DNA of 19,556 bases from a bacterium. GTDB taxonomy: Bacteria; Vulcanimicrobiota; Xenobia; Xenobiales; Xenobiaceae. The notes below the pieces were generated by a model. It ran no database searches and was not told where the DNA came from. It saw nothing but the letters and a program-made list of their open reading frames with translations. The position numbers and the translations under genes are program-made. Positions 1 to 6,019 of the stretch are shown piece by piece (the first letter of the stretch is position 1; each line of letters opens with the position of its first letter). The stretch is from the NCBI GenBank assembly GCA_022839105.1, contig JALHDH010000065.1, forward strand, positions 1-19,556, given 5' to 3'.

Positions 1-123
1 CGCATGGAAGGCTACTACGTCGTCATGCGTTTTGACTCCGAAAGCCCGGTCGCCGAAGAGCTTCGTCGCGTGATGAAGCTCAGCGACGACGTGTTGCGCA
101 GCCTGGTGGTCTGCGTCAACTAG
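1..123 (+). CDS. rpsF: 30S ribosomal protein S6, C-terminal part (partial)
   Basis: Only the last 40 codons are present, because the gene enters from the left edge. They read RMEGYYVVMRFDSES, then a helix-rich segment ending in SLVVCVN and a TAG stop. S6 binds the central domain of 16S rRNA as a partner of S18. The visible pattern of a beta strand (YYVVMRFD), then a helix with an LRR..KLSDDVLR motif and a last strand, fits the end of S6. The assignment rests equally on the neighbours, since rpsF-ssb-rpsR is a very common bacterial order. The protein stops soon after the last strand, without the acidic tail seen in some species. Confidence 0.85.
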   Translation, partial: RMEGYYVVMRFDSESPVAEELRRVMKLSDDVLRSLVVCVN

Positions 124-199
124 ACCTTCTGCGCGGGTCGCCGGCCAGGCACCGCGAAGGTGTCGCGTCTGGCGGACGCCGCGCGGAAAGGGTGAAACC

Positions 200-712
200 A
201 TGTCCAGTCTGAATCGAGTGATCCTGATCGGTCGAGTGGTGGCTCCACCGGAGCTGAGGTATACCACGAGTGGAAAGGCCGTCGCCAGCTTCCGCATCGC
301 CGTCGATCGCCGTGGGCGGAGCGGCAGCGAGAGCAACACGGACTTCATCCCCATCGTGGCCTGGGAACGCCTGGCCGAGATCTGCAACGAGTTCCTGGCT
401 AAAGGCAAGCTGATTGCCGTCGAGGGCCGTCTGCAGACCCGAACCTACGAGACTCCGGAAGGCCAGAAGCGAAGCGCCTTTGACGTCGTCGCCGACGAGA
501 TGCGGATGCTCAGCAGCCGCAACGAGGGCGAAGGCGGCGGAGGAGGGGGCCAGTACAACCGGGCCCCACGCAGCAGCGAAGGCTATCGGGGGCCCCGCGA
601 GGGAGCCGCCCCGGCCGCCCCGGCTCAAGAGCCGAGGACGACGGGTCCTTCCCACGACTTTGGAGACGATTTCGACACAGGCCTGGGCGTGGACGACGAA
701 GTCCCATTCTGA
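200..712 (+). CDS. ssb: Single-stranded DNA-binding protein
   Basis: SSB coats single-stranded DNA during replication and repair and recruits partner proteins through its C-terminal tip. The 170-residue product starts MSSLNRVILIGRV, the typical first strand of the SSB OB fold. The fold runs to about residue 107 and includes FIPIVAWERLAE and KGKLIAVEGRLQTRTYE. A disordered linker rich in Gly, Pro and Ala follows, with a run of six glycines near residue 112. The protein ends in the acidic tip DDEVPF, equivalent to the usual DDDIPF. The ATG follows a purine-rich AAAGGG. It lies between rpsF and rpsR, 76 bases after rpsF, probably in one transcript. Confidence 0.97.
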   Translation: MSSLNRVILIGRVVAPPELRYTTSGKAVASFRIAVDRRGRSGSESNTDFIPIVAWERLAEICNEFLAKGKLIAVEGRLQTRTYETPEGQKRSAFDVVADEMRMLSSRNEGEGGGGGGQYNRAPRSSEGYRGPREGAAPAAPAQEPRTTGPSHDFGDDFDTGLGVDDEVPF

Positions 713-757
713 TCGAGAGGCCGCCCCTTGCGGGCGAGCCGTCCTGGAGGTTCAAAC

Positions 758-1006
758 ATGGCCCGTGGAGAGCGCCGGGGGCGTCGCCCCCGGCGGAAGG
801 TCTGTCACTTCTGCGCCAACAAGATCGAGGACATCGACTACAAGGATGTCCCCACGCTTCGCAAGTACACCAGCGAGCGCGGCAAGATCCTGCCCCGGCG
901 GATCCTGCCCCGGCGCATTTCGGGAACCTGTGCGCGTCATCAGCGCATGGTCATGAACTCGGTGAAGCGGGCTCGCTTCATCGCGTTGCTCCCCTATACC
1001 ATCTAG
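758..1006 (+). CDS. rpsR: 30S ribosomal protein S18 with a 5-residue internal duplication
   Basis: S18 is a small-subunit protein that pairs with S6 on the platform of the 30S subunit. The 82-residue product has the expected basic N-terminus, the DIDYKDV segment, the GKILPRR motif and the end KRARFIALLPYTI. It belongs to the zinc-ribbon type: C16-x2-C19 near the N-terminus and C58-x2-H61 in GTCARHQR. The odd point is the core motif, which reads GKILPRRILPRRISGT where the family normally has GKILPRRxTGT. The five residues ILPRR are repeated by a 15-bp tandem duplication. The frame is kept and the rest of the protein is normal. The start follows CTGGAGG at 744-750. Confidence 0.97.
   Translation: MARGERRGRRPRRKVCHFCANKIEDIDYKDVPTLRKYTSERGKILPRRILPRRISGTCARHQRMVMNSVKRARFIALLPYTI
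887..916 (+). repeat. 15-bp tandem duplication inside rpsR
   Basis: Two adjacent 15-base units, 887-901 and 902-916, differ only at the last base (G versus C). Each encodes ILPRR. Near-identity at the DNA level suggests a recent slippage-type duplication rather than an old insertion. Confidence 0.9.
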
Positions 1007-1053
1007 TTCGTTTCGACGACGGAACCCGGCCCCGAGCTCTGGAGTGCGCCCCG

Positions 1054-1098
1054 GAGCCCGGGAGTCGGGCTCTTTGATCTCTGGCCCGTTTCCGGGCC
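1054..1098 (+). promoter_or_regulatory. Two tandem hairpins in the rpsR-rplI gap
   Basis: The 113-base gap between rpsR and rplI holds two perfect stems. The first is GAGCCCG (1054-1060), loop GGAGT, CGGGCTC (1066-1072), followed by TTTGAT. The second is GGCCCG (1083-1088), loop TTTC, CGGGCC (1093-1098). The first resembles a weak intrinsic terminator, so it may lower or stop transcription between rpsR and rplI, or protect processed mRNA ends. The function is inferred; only the base pairing is seen. Confidence 0.5.
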
Positions 1099-1119
1099 CA
1101 TCCGAAAGGCGGCTGCGAG

Positions 1120-1566
1120 ATGAAGGTCATCCTGCTCAAGGACGTCCCGAAGTTGGGAAAGAAGGGGGAGCTGCACGAGGTCTCCGACGGCTTCGGGCGC
1201 AACTACCTGCTGATCCGCGGCTTGGCGATGGTCGCCACGGACGGCAAGATCCGGGCCCTGGACAAGGAGAAGGCGGATCGCGCCGCCCATGAGGCCCGCG
1301 AGCTCGAACAGGCCCGCGAGCTGGCCGAGGCCCTGCGCTCCCGGCCGCTGAAGGTGGCGGCCCGCTCCGGAGAAGGGGGACGGCTCTTCGGCTCGATCAC
1401 CTCCAGCGACCTGGCCGAGGCCCTCAAGGCCCAGCATGGCCTGGACTTCGATCGCCGCCTGATCAAGCTCGACTCTCCCCTCAAGACCCTGGGTGAACAT
1501 CGCATCGTCCTGAAGCTGCACCCCAAGGTCAAGGCCGAACTGCTCGTCCGCGTCGAGGAGTCCTGA
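1120..1566 (+). CDS. rplI: 50S ribosomal protein L9
   Basis: L9 binds 23S rRNA near the L1 stalk and helps keep the reading frame. The 148-residue product is of normal length. It begins MKVILLKDVPKLGKKGEL and continues with the L9 signature EVSDGFGRNYLLIRGLA. A charged helical connector follows at about residues 45-75, then a C-terminal domain with GRLFGSITSSDLAEAL and the end VKAELLVRVEES. The start ATG follows AAGGCGG. The gene is the fourth of the ribosomal operon, and the next gene begins 4 bases after its stop, so the two are very likely co-transcribed. Confidence 0.97.
   Translation: MKVILLKDVPKLGKKGELHEVSDGFGRNYLLIRGLAMVATDGKIRALDKEKADRAAHEARELEQARELAEALRSRPLKVAARSGEGGRLFGSITSSDLAEALKAQHGLDFDRRLIKLDSPLKTLGEHRIVLKLHPKVKAELLVRVEES
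1555..1560 (+). promoter_or_regulatory. Ribosome binding site supporting the TTG start of lonC
   Basis: GAGGAG at 1555-1560, inside the last codons of rplI, lies 10 bases before the TTG at 1571. The site argues for that start and for translational coupling to rplI. The next in-frame ATG is at codon 44 and would remove conserved N-terminal sequence. Confidence 0.5.
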
Positions 1567-1570
1567 GGCG

Positions 1571-3490
1571 TTGTGCCCTGAACACGAGCCTCCCGGCCTG
1601 CCTTCGGCCGGAGAGGACCCCGATCGCCGCCTGAGCATCCTTTATGGATTCCTCTCCAACCTCTTCGGTGCCGATCAACTGGTCCTGAAGGCTCGGAAGA
1701 TGGGGGTCCTCAAGCTCATGCGCTCAACCCGGACCGGAGATCGCCTCCTGGCCCTGCAGCGCCTGATCTTCGAGGATCCCGCTCTGGGTGCCGCGCCGGC
1801 CAGGGAGGATTACTCCAAGATCCTGGACCTCATCGAGGACGAGGTGGCCAACCTGGCGGCCATGCGCACCTTCGAAGAGGACATGGACCAGAGAATCCTG
1901 GCCAAGATGCGCGACAAGCATCAGGACTACCTCAAGGAGCTCCGCCGGGAAATCCTCAAGGAGGAGCAGGGCGCCGAGAACGCGGCGACCTTGAAGCGCC
2001 TGGCCGAGCTCGACGAGATCGAGAAGAGGAGCCTGGGGGTCAGCGCCCTTTCGGTCCTGCGGCCGAGCCGCCTCTCTGAGGTGGTGGGCCAGGACGGTGC
2101 GGTGCGCTCGTTGCTGGCCAAGATCGGGACGCCCTATCCCCAGCATGTCCTGCTCTATGGCCCGCCCGGGGTCGGCAAGACCACCGTGGCCCGCCTGGTC
2201 CTCGAACAGGTCAAGAGCACGGGCCGGGGCCCCTTCGCGCCCGACGCGCCCTTCATCGAGGTCGACGCCACCACCCTGCGCTGGGATCCTCGCGAGATCA
2301 CCAACCCCCTTTTGGGTTCGGTCCACGACCCGATCTATCAGGGCTCGCGCAAGGACCTGGCCGAGGATGGCATCCCCGAGCCCAAGCTGGGTCTGGTTAC
2401 CAAGGCCCACGGAGGCGTCCTCTTCCTCGACGAGATCGGTGAGCTCGAGACACTCCTGCTGAACAAGCTCCTGAAGGTCCTGGAGGACAAGCGGATCCTC
2501 TTCGAATCCTCCTACTTCGACGAAGAGGACCCGCGGGTTCCGGAGTATGTCCGCAAGCTCTTCACCCAGGGAGCCCCGGCCGACTTCATCCTGATCGGAG
2601 CCACGACCCGATCCCCCGAAGAGATCCCGCTGGCCATCCGCTCGCGCTGCGCCGAGGTCTTCTTCGAGCCCCTCACGGCCACCCGGATCCAGCAGATCGT
2701 GACCCAGGCCTCGTCCCGTCTGGGGGTCCTCCTGGAGGCCGGGGTGGCCGAAGAGATCAGCCGCTACACGGTGGAAGGCCGCAAGGCCGTCCAGATCCTG
2801 ACCGATGCCTTCGGCCTGGCCTGGCAGCGGCTGGGCCGAAGACGGGCCAGACCCCGCGTCACCCTCCAGGATGTCCACAGCGTGGTCCAGACCAACCGAT
2901 TGACAACTGCGATCTCGGTCCTGGCCGGCGAGAGGCCCGTGGTGGGCCGGATCTTCGGATTGGGAGTCTCGGGCTTCCTGGGGTCCTGCCTGGAGCTGGA
3001 AGCGGCTGCCTATCCTGCCCGTGTTCCCGGGAAGGGAAGCCTCCGCTTCAATGAGGTGGCCCGGGAATCGGCCCGCGACTCGGTCTTCAACGCCGGAAGC
3101 GTCATCCGCCTCCTCCTGGACAAGGATCTCCAGGACTACGACGTCCACGTCAACGTGATCGGCGGAGCCACCATCAACGGCCCGTCCGCGGGCCTGGCCG
3201 TGAGCCTGGCCCTGTTCAGCGTCCTGGAAGGACTCCCCGTCCCTGCGGACCTGGCCGTGACCGGCGAGGTGTCGATCCAGGGTCGGGTCCGCCCGGTCGG
3301 AGGGATTCCCGAGAAGATGTATGGCGCCGTGCAGGCTCGGATGAAGAAGGTCCTGGTCCCTGCGGAGAACCGCCACGAGGTTCCCGAGGATCTCCCCGAC
3401 GGGCTGGAGGTCCTGGCTGTCGCCTCGGTGGAGGAGGCCGTCCGGCAGATCTGGGGAGATGTCCTGCCCCGTCCCGAGGCTCCCTCCTGA
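1571..3490 (+). CDS. lonC: ATP-dependent Lon-family protease, LonC/LonB type
   Basis: This is a one-chain AAA+ serine protease of 639 residues that unfolds and degrades proteins with ATP. An N-terminal region (about 1-165) contains a predicted coiled coil near 85-155 and replaces the large LonA substrate domain. The AAA+ module follows, with Walker A GPPGVGKT (197-204), Walker B VLFLDE (283-288) and an arginine-finger region GATTRSPEE. The protease domain carries the catalytic Ser539 in NGPSAG and Lys582 in GGIPEKMYGA. The segment TLRWDPREITNPLLGSVHDP (about 235-254) and the N-terminal YGFLSNLFGADQLVLKARK match what I remember of LonC from clostridia. That family was described as confined to some endospore formers. 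The start is TTG. The stop overlaps the dnaB start by one base (TGATG). Plain LonB is the alternative name; the protease call itself is secure. Confidence 0.9.
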   Translation: MCPEHEPPGLPSAGEDPDRRLSILYGFLSNLFGADQLVLKARKMGVLKLMRSTRTGDRLLALQRLIFEDPALGAAPAREDYSKILDLIEDEVANLAAMRTFEEDMDQRILAKMRDKHQDYLKELRREILKEEQGAENAATLKRLAELDEIEKRSLGVSALSVLRPSRLSEVVGQDGAVRSLLAKIGTPYPQHVLLYGPPGVGKTTVARLVLEQVKSTGRGPFAPDAPFIEVDATTLRWDPREITNPLLGSVHDPIYQGSRKDLAEDGIPEPKLGLVTKAHGGVLFLDEIGELETLLLNKLLKVLEDKRILFESSYFDEEDPRVPEYVRKLFTQGAPADFILIGATTRSPEEIPLAIRSRCAEVFFEPLTATRIQQIVTQASSRLGVLLEAGVAEEISRYTVEGRKAVQILTDAFGLAWQRLGRRRARPRVTLQDVHSVVQTNRLTTAISVLAGERPVVGRIFGLGVSGFLGSCLELEAAAYPARVPGKGSLRFNEVARESARDSVFNAGSVIRLLLDKDLQDYDVHVNVIGGATINGPSAGLAVSLALFSVLEGLPVPADLAVTGEVSIQGRVRPVGGIPEKMYGAVQARMKKVLVPAENRHEVPEDLPDGLEVLAVASVEEAVRQIWGDVLPRPEAPS

Positions 3491-4923
3491 TGACCCTGGC
3501 TGCCCCCCCCTTCGAACTGAGCCACCTGCCTCCCCACAGCATCGAGGCCGAGCAGGCCTGCCTGGGCAGTTGCCTGATCGACCCCGAGGCCTTCGACCGG
3601 GTTTCGGAGGTCCTCTCCGGCGCCGACGACTTCTATCGGGAGGCCCACCAGGAGATCTACTCCACGATGGTGGCCCTGGCCGAGGGCAACCAGAACATCG
3701 ACCTGATCACGGTCACCAACCGCCTGCGCAACCACGCCAAGCTGGAGAACTGCGGTGGGGCGGCCTATCTCGACAGCCTGATCGGGATCGTGGGCAGCTC
3801 GGCCCATGTCAGCGCCTATGCCCGGATCGTGGCCGACAAGGCCACCGAGCGACGCCTGCAGCAGGCCGGGAACTCCATCGTGCGGCTCTCGCTGGATGGC
3901 GAGGCCGATGCCGCCAACAAGGTGGACCAGGCCGAGGAACTGGTCTTCGCGGTCGGCAACAAGCGCTCCCGGACCGAACTCGAGCAGATCAAGGCAACCC
4001 TCCAGGACACCTTCGAGACCCTCTACGAGCGCTACCGCAACAAGATCTCGATCACCGGCGTGGCCACCGGTTTTGCCGACCTGGACGACATCACGGGTGG
4101 CCTGCAGCCTACGAACCTGATCATCATCGGGGCCCGCCCCAGCATGGGCAAGACGGCCTTCGCCATGTCGGTGGCCATCAACGTGGCCCTGAACCGCGAG
4201 AAGCCAGGGGTGGCAGCCGTCTTCTCCCTGGAGATGTCGCGCCAGGAGCTCTGCCAGAGGGTTCTGTGCTCGGTGGCCCAGGTCAACGCCATGGATGTCC
4301 GGCGTGGGAACCTGCGCGACCAGGACTGGCAACGCATCGGCCGGGCCATGAATCAGCTCAACGAGGCCATGCTCTTCATCGACGACCAGGCGGGGACCAC
4401 GGTCCTGGAGATGAAGGCCAAGCTGCGCCGCCTCCAGAAACGCCACGGCCTGGACCTGGTGATCATCGACTATCTGCAGTTGATCCGGGGCAGTGGGCGC
4501 ACCGACAACCGGGTCAACGAGGTCTCGGAGATCTCCCGCCAGCTCAAGGGGCTGGCCAAGGAGCTCAACGTCCCCATCGTAGCCCTCTCCCAGGTCTCAA
4601 GACAGGTGGAGTCCCGCCAGGACAAGCGCCCCGGGCTCTCCGACCTGCGCGAGTCCGGAGCCATCGAACAGGATGCCGACCTGGTGGCCTTCATCTACCG
4701 GGACGAGTACTACAATCCCCAGACCCAGGACACCAACACCGCCGAGGTGATCATCGCCAAGCAGCGCAACGGCCCGGTGGACACGGTCAAGCTCTCCTTC
4801 GTGAAGCGCTATGGGAGCTTCCACAACCTGTCGCGGGACGTGGTCGACGAGGACTATGCCGTCGGTCCGACTGGAATGGGTTCCTTTGCCGAGGAGCAGT
4901 ACCTCCCCGAAGTCCCGCTCTGA
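3490..4923 (+). CDS. dnaB: Replicative DNA helicase DnaB
   Basis: DnaB is the hexameric 5'-3' helicase at the replication fork and the partner of primase. The 477-residue product is of usual length. The N-terminal primase-interacting domain (about 10-115) begins LPPHSIEAEQACLGSCLIDP. The RecA-like domain has Walker A GARPSMGKT (214-222), Walker B LDLVIIDYLQLI, and the later motifs ALSQVSRQVE and SDLRESGAIEQDADLVAFIYR. No intein or other insert is seen. The ATG overlaps the lonC stop by one base, indicating translational coupling. The stop lies only 10 bases from the stop of a convergent gene, leaving no room for a separate terminator. Confidence 0.98.
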   Translation: MTLAAPPFELSHLPPHSIEAEQACLGSCLIDPEAFDRVSEVLSGADDFYREAHQEIYSTMVALAEGNQNIDLITVTNRLRNHAKLENCGGAAYLDSLIGIVGSSAHVSAYARIVADKATERRLQQAGNSIVRLSLDGEADAANKVDQAEELVFAVGNKRSRTELEQIKATLQDTFETLYERYRNKISITGVATGFADLDDITGGLQPTNLIIIGARPSMGKTAFAMSVAINVALNREKPGVAAVFSLEMSRQELCQRVLCSVAQVNAMDVRRGNLRDQDWQRIGRAMNQLNEAMLFIDDQAGTTVLEMKAKLRRLQKRHGLDLVIIDYLQLIRGSGRTDNRVNEVSEISRQLKGLAKELNVPIVALSQVSRQVESRQDKRPGLSDLRESGAIEQDADLVAFIYRDEYYNPQTQDTNTAEVIIAKQRNGPVDTVKLSFVKRYGSFHNLSRDVVDEDYAVGPTGMGSFAEEQYLPEVPL

Positions 4924-4933
4924 GGTTCTGGGC

Positions 4934-5518
4934 CTACTCGCCAGCCGGAGGAGGCAGTCTCTTCTGGATCAGATCCACGTAGCTGGCGGCCCCGTTGCGG
5001 GCCTGCATGGTCGCCAGGGGGGCGAGGTCGAATCGGCGGATCACGAAGTCCAGGCCAACCAGCAACCGCACGGTCTTGTCGTAGAGAGGCAAACCGACCT
5101 TGGGGTTGGCCTTCCACTCGCGGTACTTGCGCTGCGCCCAGACGTAGTCCGGGTAGCGATCGGGAATCTGCACTCCGACCAGGTCCTGGAAGAGGATCCC
5201 GGGGTTCACCTTGGTCCGAGTGAAGAGTTCCTTCCAACTGCGACCCTTCTTGCGCATCTCGTTGAGGGCCACCGGATCCTGACCCGAGGCCCGAGCCAGG
5301 AAGAGTGTGACCAGGAGATCGTCGGGCTCGGCCACATTCTGCATCACCGTGATCGTCTGGACGGTCTCGAACCCGTAGAAATCCGAGACCGCCGGAACCA
5401 GAGGATTCTCTTCGAGCTCCGAGTACTGGGCCCGGACGGGGGAGGCACTCCCCGCGAGAAGCCCGACAAGCGAAATCCCCACGATGAGGGTCCTGAGAGA
5501 TTTCAGCATACCGTTCAT
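4934..5518 (-). CDS. Secreted protein of unknown function with an internal repeat
   Basis: I do not recognise a named family. The 194-residue product begins MNGMLKSLRTLIVGISLVGLLAGSAS, a clear signal peptide, with likely cleavage after VRA near residue 30. The mature part is mostly helical. It contains two related segments, one around FLARASGQDPVALNEMRKKG followed by RSWKELF, the other around FVIRRFDLAPLATMQARNG followed by ASYVDLI. Both have the form of a hydrophobic helix, P..L..M, a G, an aromatic residue and a D/E-L pair, which suggests duplication of one small helical module. The chosen ATG follows AGGAAAGGG at good spacing; the open frame upstream lacks signal-peptide character. It is the last of three minus-strand genes. 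Confidence 0.8.
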   Translation of the reverse strand: MNGMLKSLRTLIVGISLVGLLAGSASPVRAQYSELEENPLVPAVSDFYGFETVQTITVMQNVAEPDDLLVTLFLARASGQDPVALNEMRKKGRSWKELFTRTKVNPGILFQDLVGVQIPDRYPDYVWAQRKYREWKANPKVGLPLYDKTVRLLVGLDFVIRRFDLAPLATMQARNGAASYVDLIQKRLPPPAGE

Positions 5519-5561
5519 GAAACCATCCCTTTCCTGGTCGTCGGAGACCTCCCGGTCGAGA

Positions 5562-5607
5562 GGCCCCGGAGTCCTGCCGACGGGAGGTTGAACCTCCACA
5601 AGGGGCC
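5562..5607 (-). other. Nested inverted repeats between two minus-strand genes
   Basis: The 110-base gap between the DsrE-like gene and the secreted-protein gene holds an outer pair GGCCCC (5562-5567) / GGGGCC (5602-5607). Inside is the hairpin-forming GGAGGTT (5583-5589) / AACCTCC (5591-5597). There is no T-run after it on the minus strand, so it is not a clear terminator. A leader structure or mRNA processing site is possible. Confidence 0.35.
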
Positions 5608-5628
5608 GAGCGTTTCGGGGGATCCCGC

Positions 5629-5976
5629 TCAAAGGTTCAGGACCTTGGAGGCCTTTCCCAGGACCAGGACGATCTCGTCCATCCCGGCCACCTCGCCCAG
5701 GACCTCCGCCTCCGCGATGCCGTAGTGGGCCAGGCATGTGCGGCAGGTCAGCAGGCGCACCCCGAGACCCGCCAGAAGCCCCAAGGGGAGATCGAAGGGC
5801 CCCCGCCGGACTGGAACCCGGACGCCCTCGGTGAGAAAGACCAGGGCGTCGGGCCGTGCGGCCTGCTTCTCCAGGCTGTGCAGGAACTTCTCCAGCATCC
5901 CGGCCCCGAATTCGGAGTCCTCGGGCTGCGTGGTCCCCAGGCCCGGCTTGCTGATCACGACGACGGTCTTCTGCAT
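5629..5976 (-). CDS. DsrE-like protein related to the C-terminal domain of YedF
   Basis: The 115-residue product starts MQKTVVVISKPGLG and is a small alpha/beta protein of the DsrE/DsrF-like superfamily. The stretch from FGAGMLEKFLHSLEK through LVFLTEGVRV to LLTCRTCLAHYGI and VLGEVAGMDEIV closely resembles, from memory, the C-terminal domain of YedF. YedF is a sulfurtransferase-like protein tied to selenium metabolism. C78 and C81 form the CxTC motif typical of that domain. The N-terminal TusA domain that YedF normally carries is absent, and no other selenium gene is in view, so a selenium role is uncertain. I chose the ATG at 5976 because homology begins there; the ribosome binding site is weak. 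It lies 43 bases after the DUF4127 gene, probably in one transcript. Confidence 0.75.
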   Translation of the reverse strand: MQKTVVVISKPGLGTTQPEDSEFGAGMLEKFLHSLEKQAARPDALVFLTEGVRVPVRRGPFDLPLGLLAGLGVRLLTCRTCLAHYGIAEAEVLGEVAGMDEIVLVLGKASKVLNL

Positions 5977-6019
5977 GGCGGATGGAGTTCGCGGTGCAGG
6001 CCCAGGTTCCCCCAAACCC

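Noticed and set aside
887..916. Frameshift or pseudogene in rpsR
   Set aside because: The insertion is exactly 15 bases, the frame is intact and all other conserved residues, including the zinc ligands, are present.
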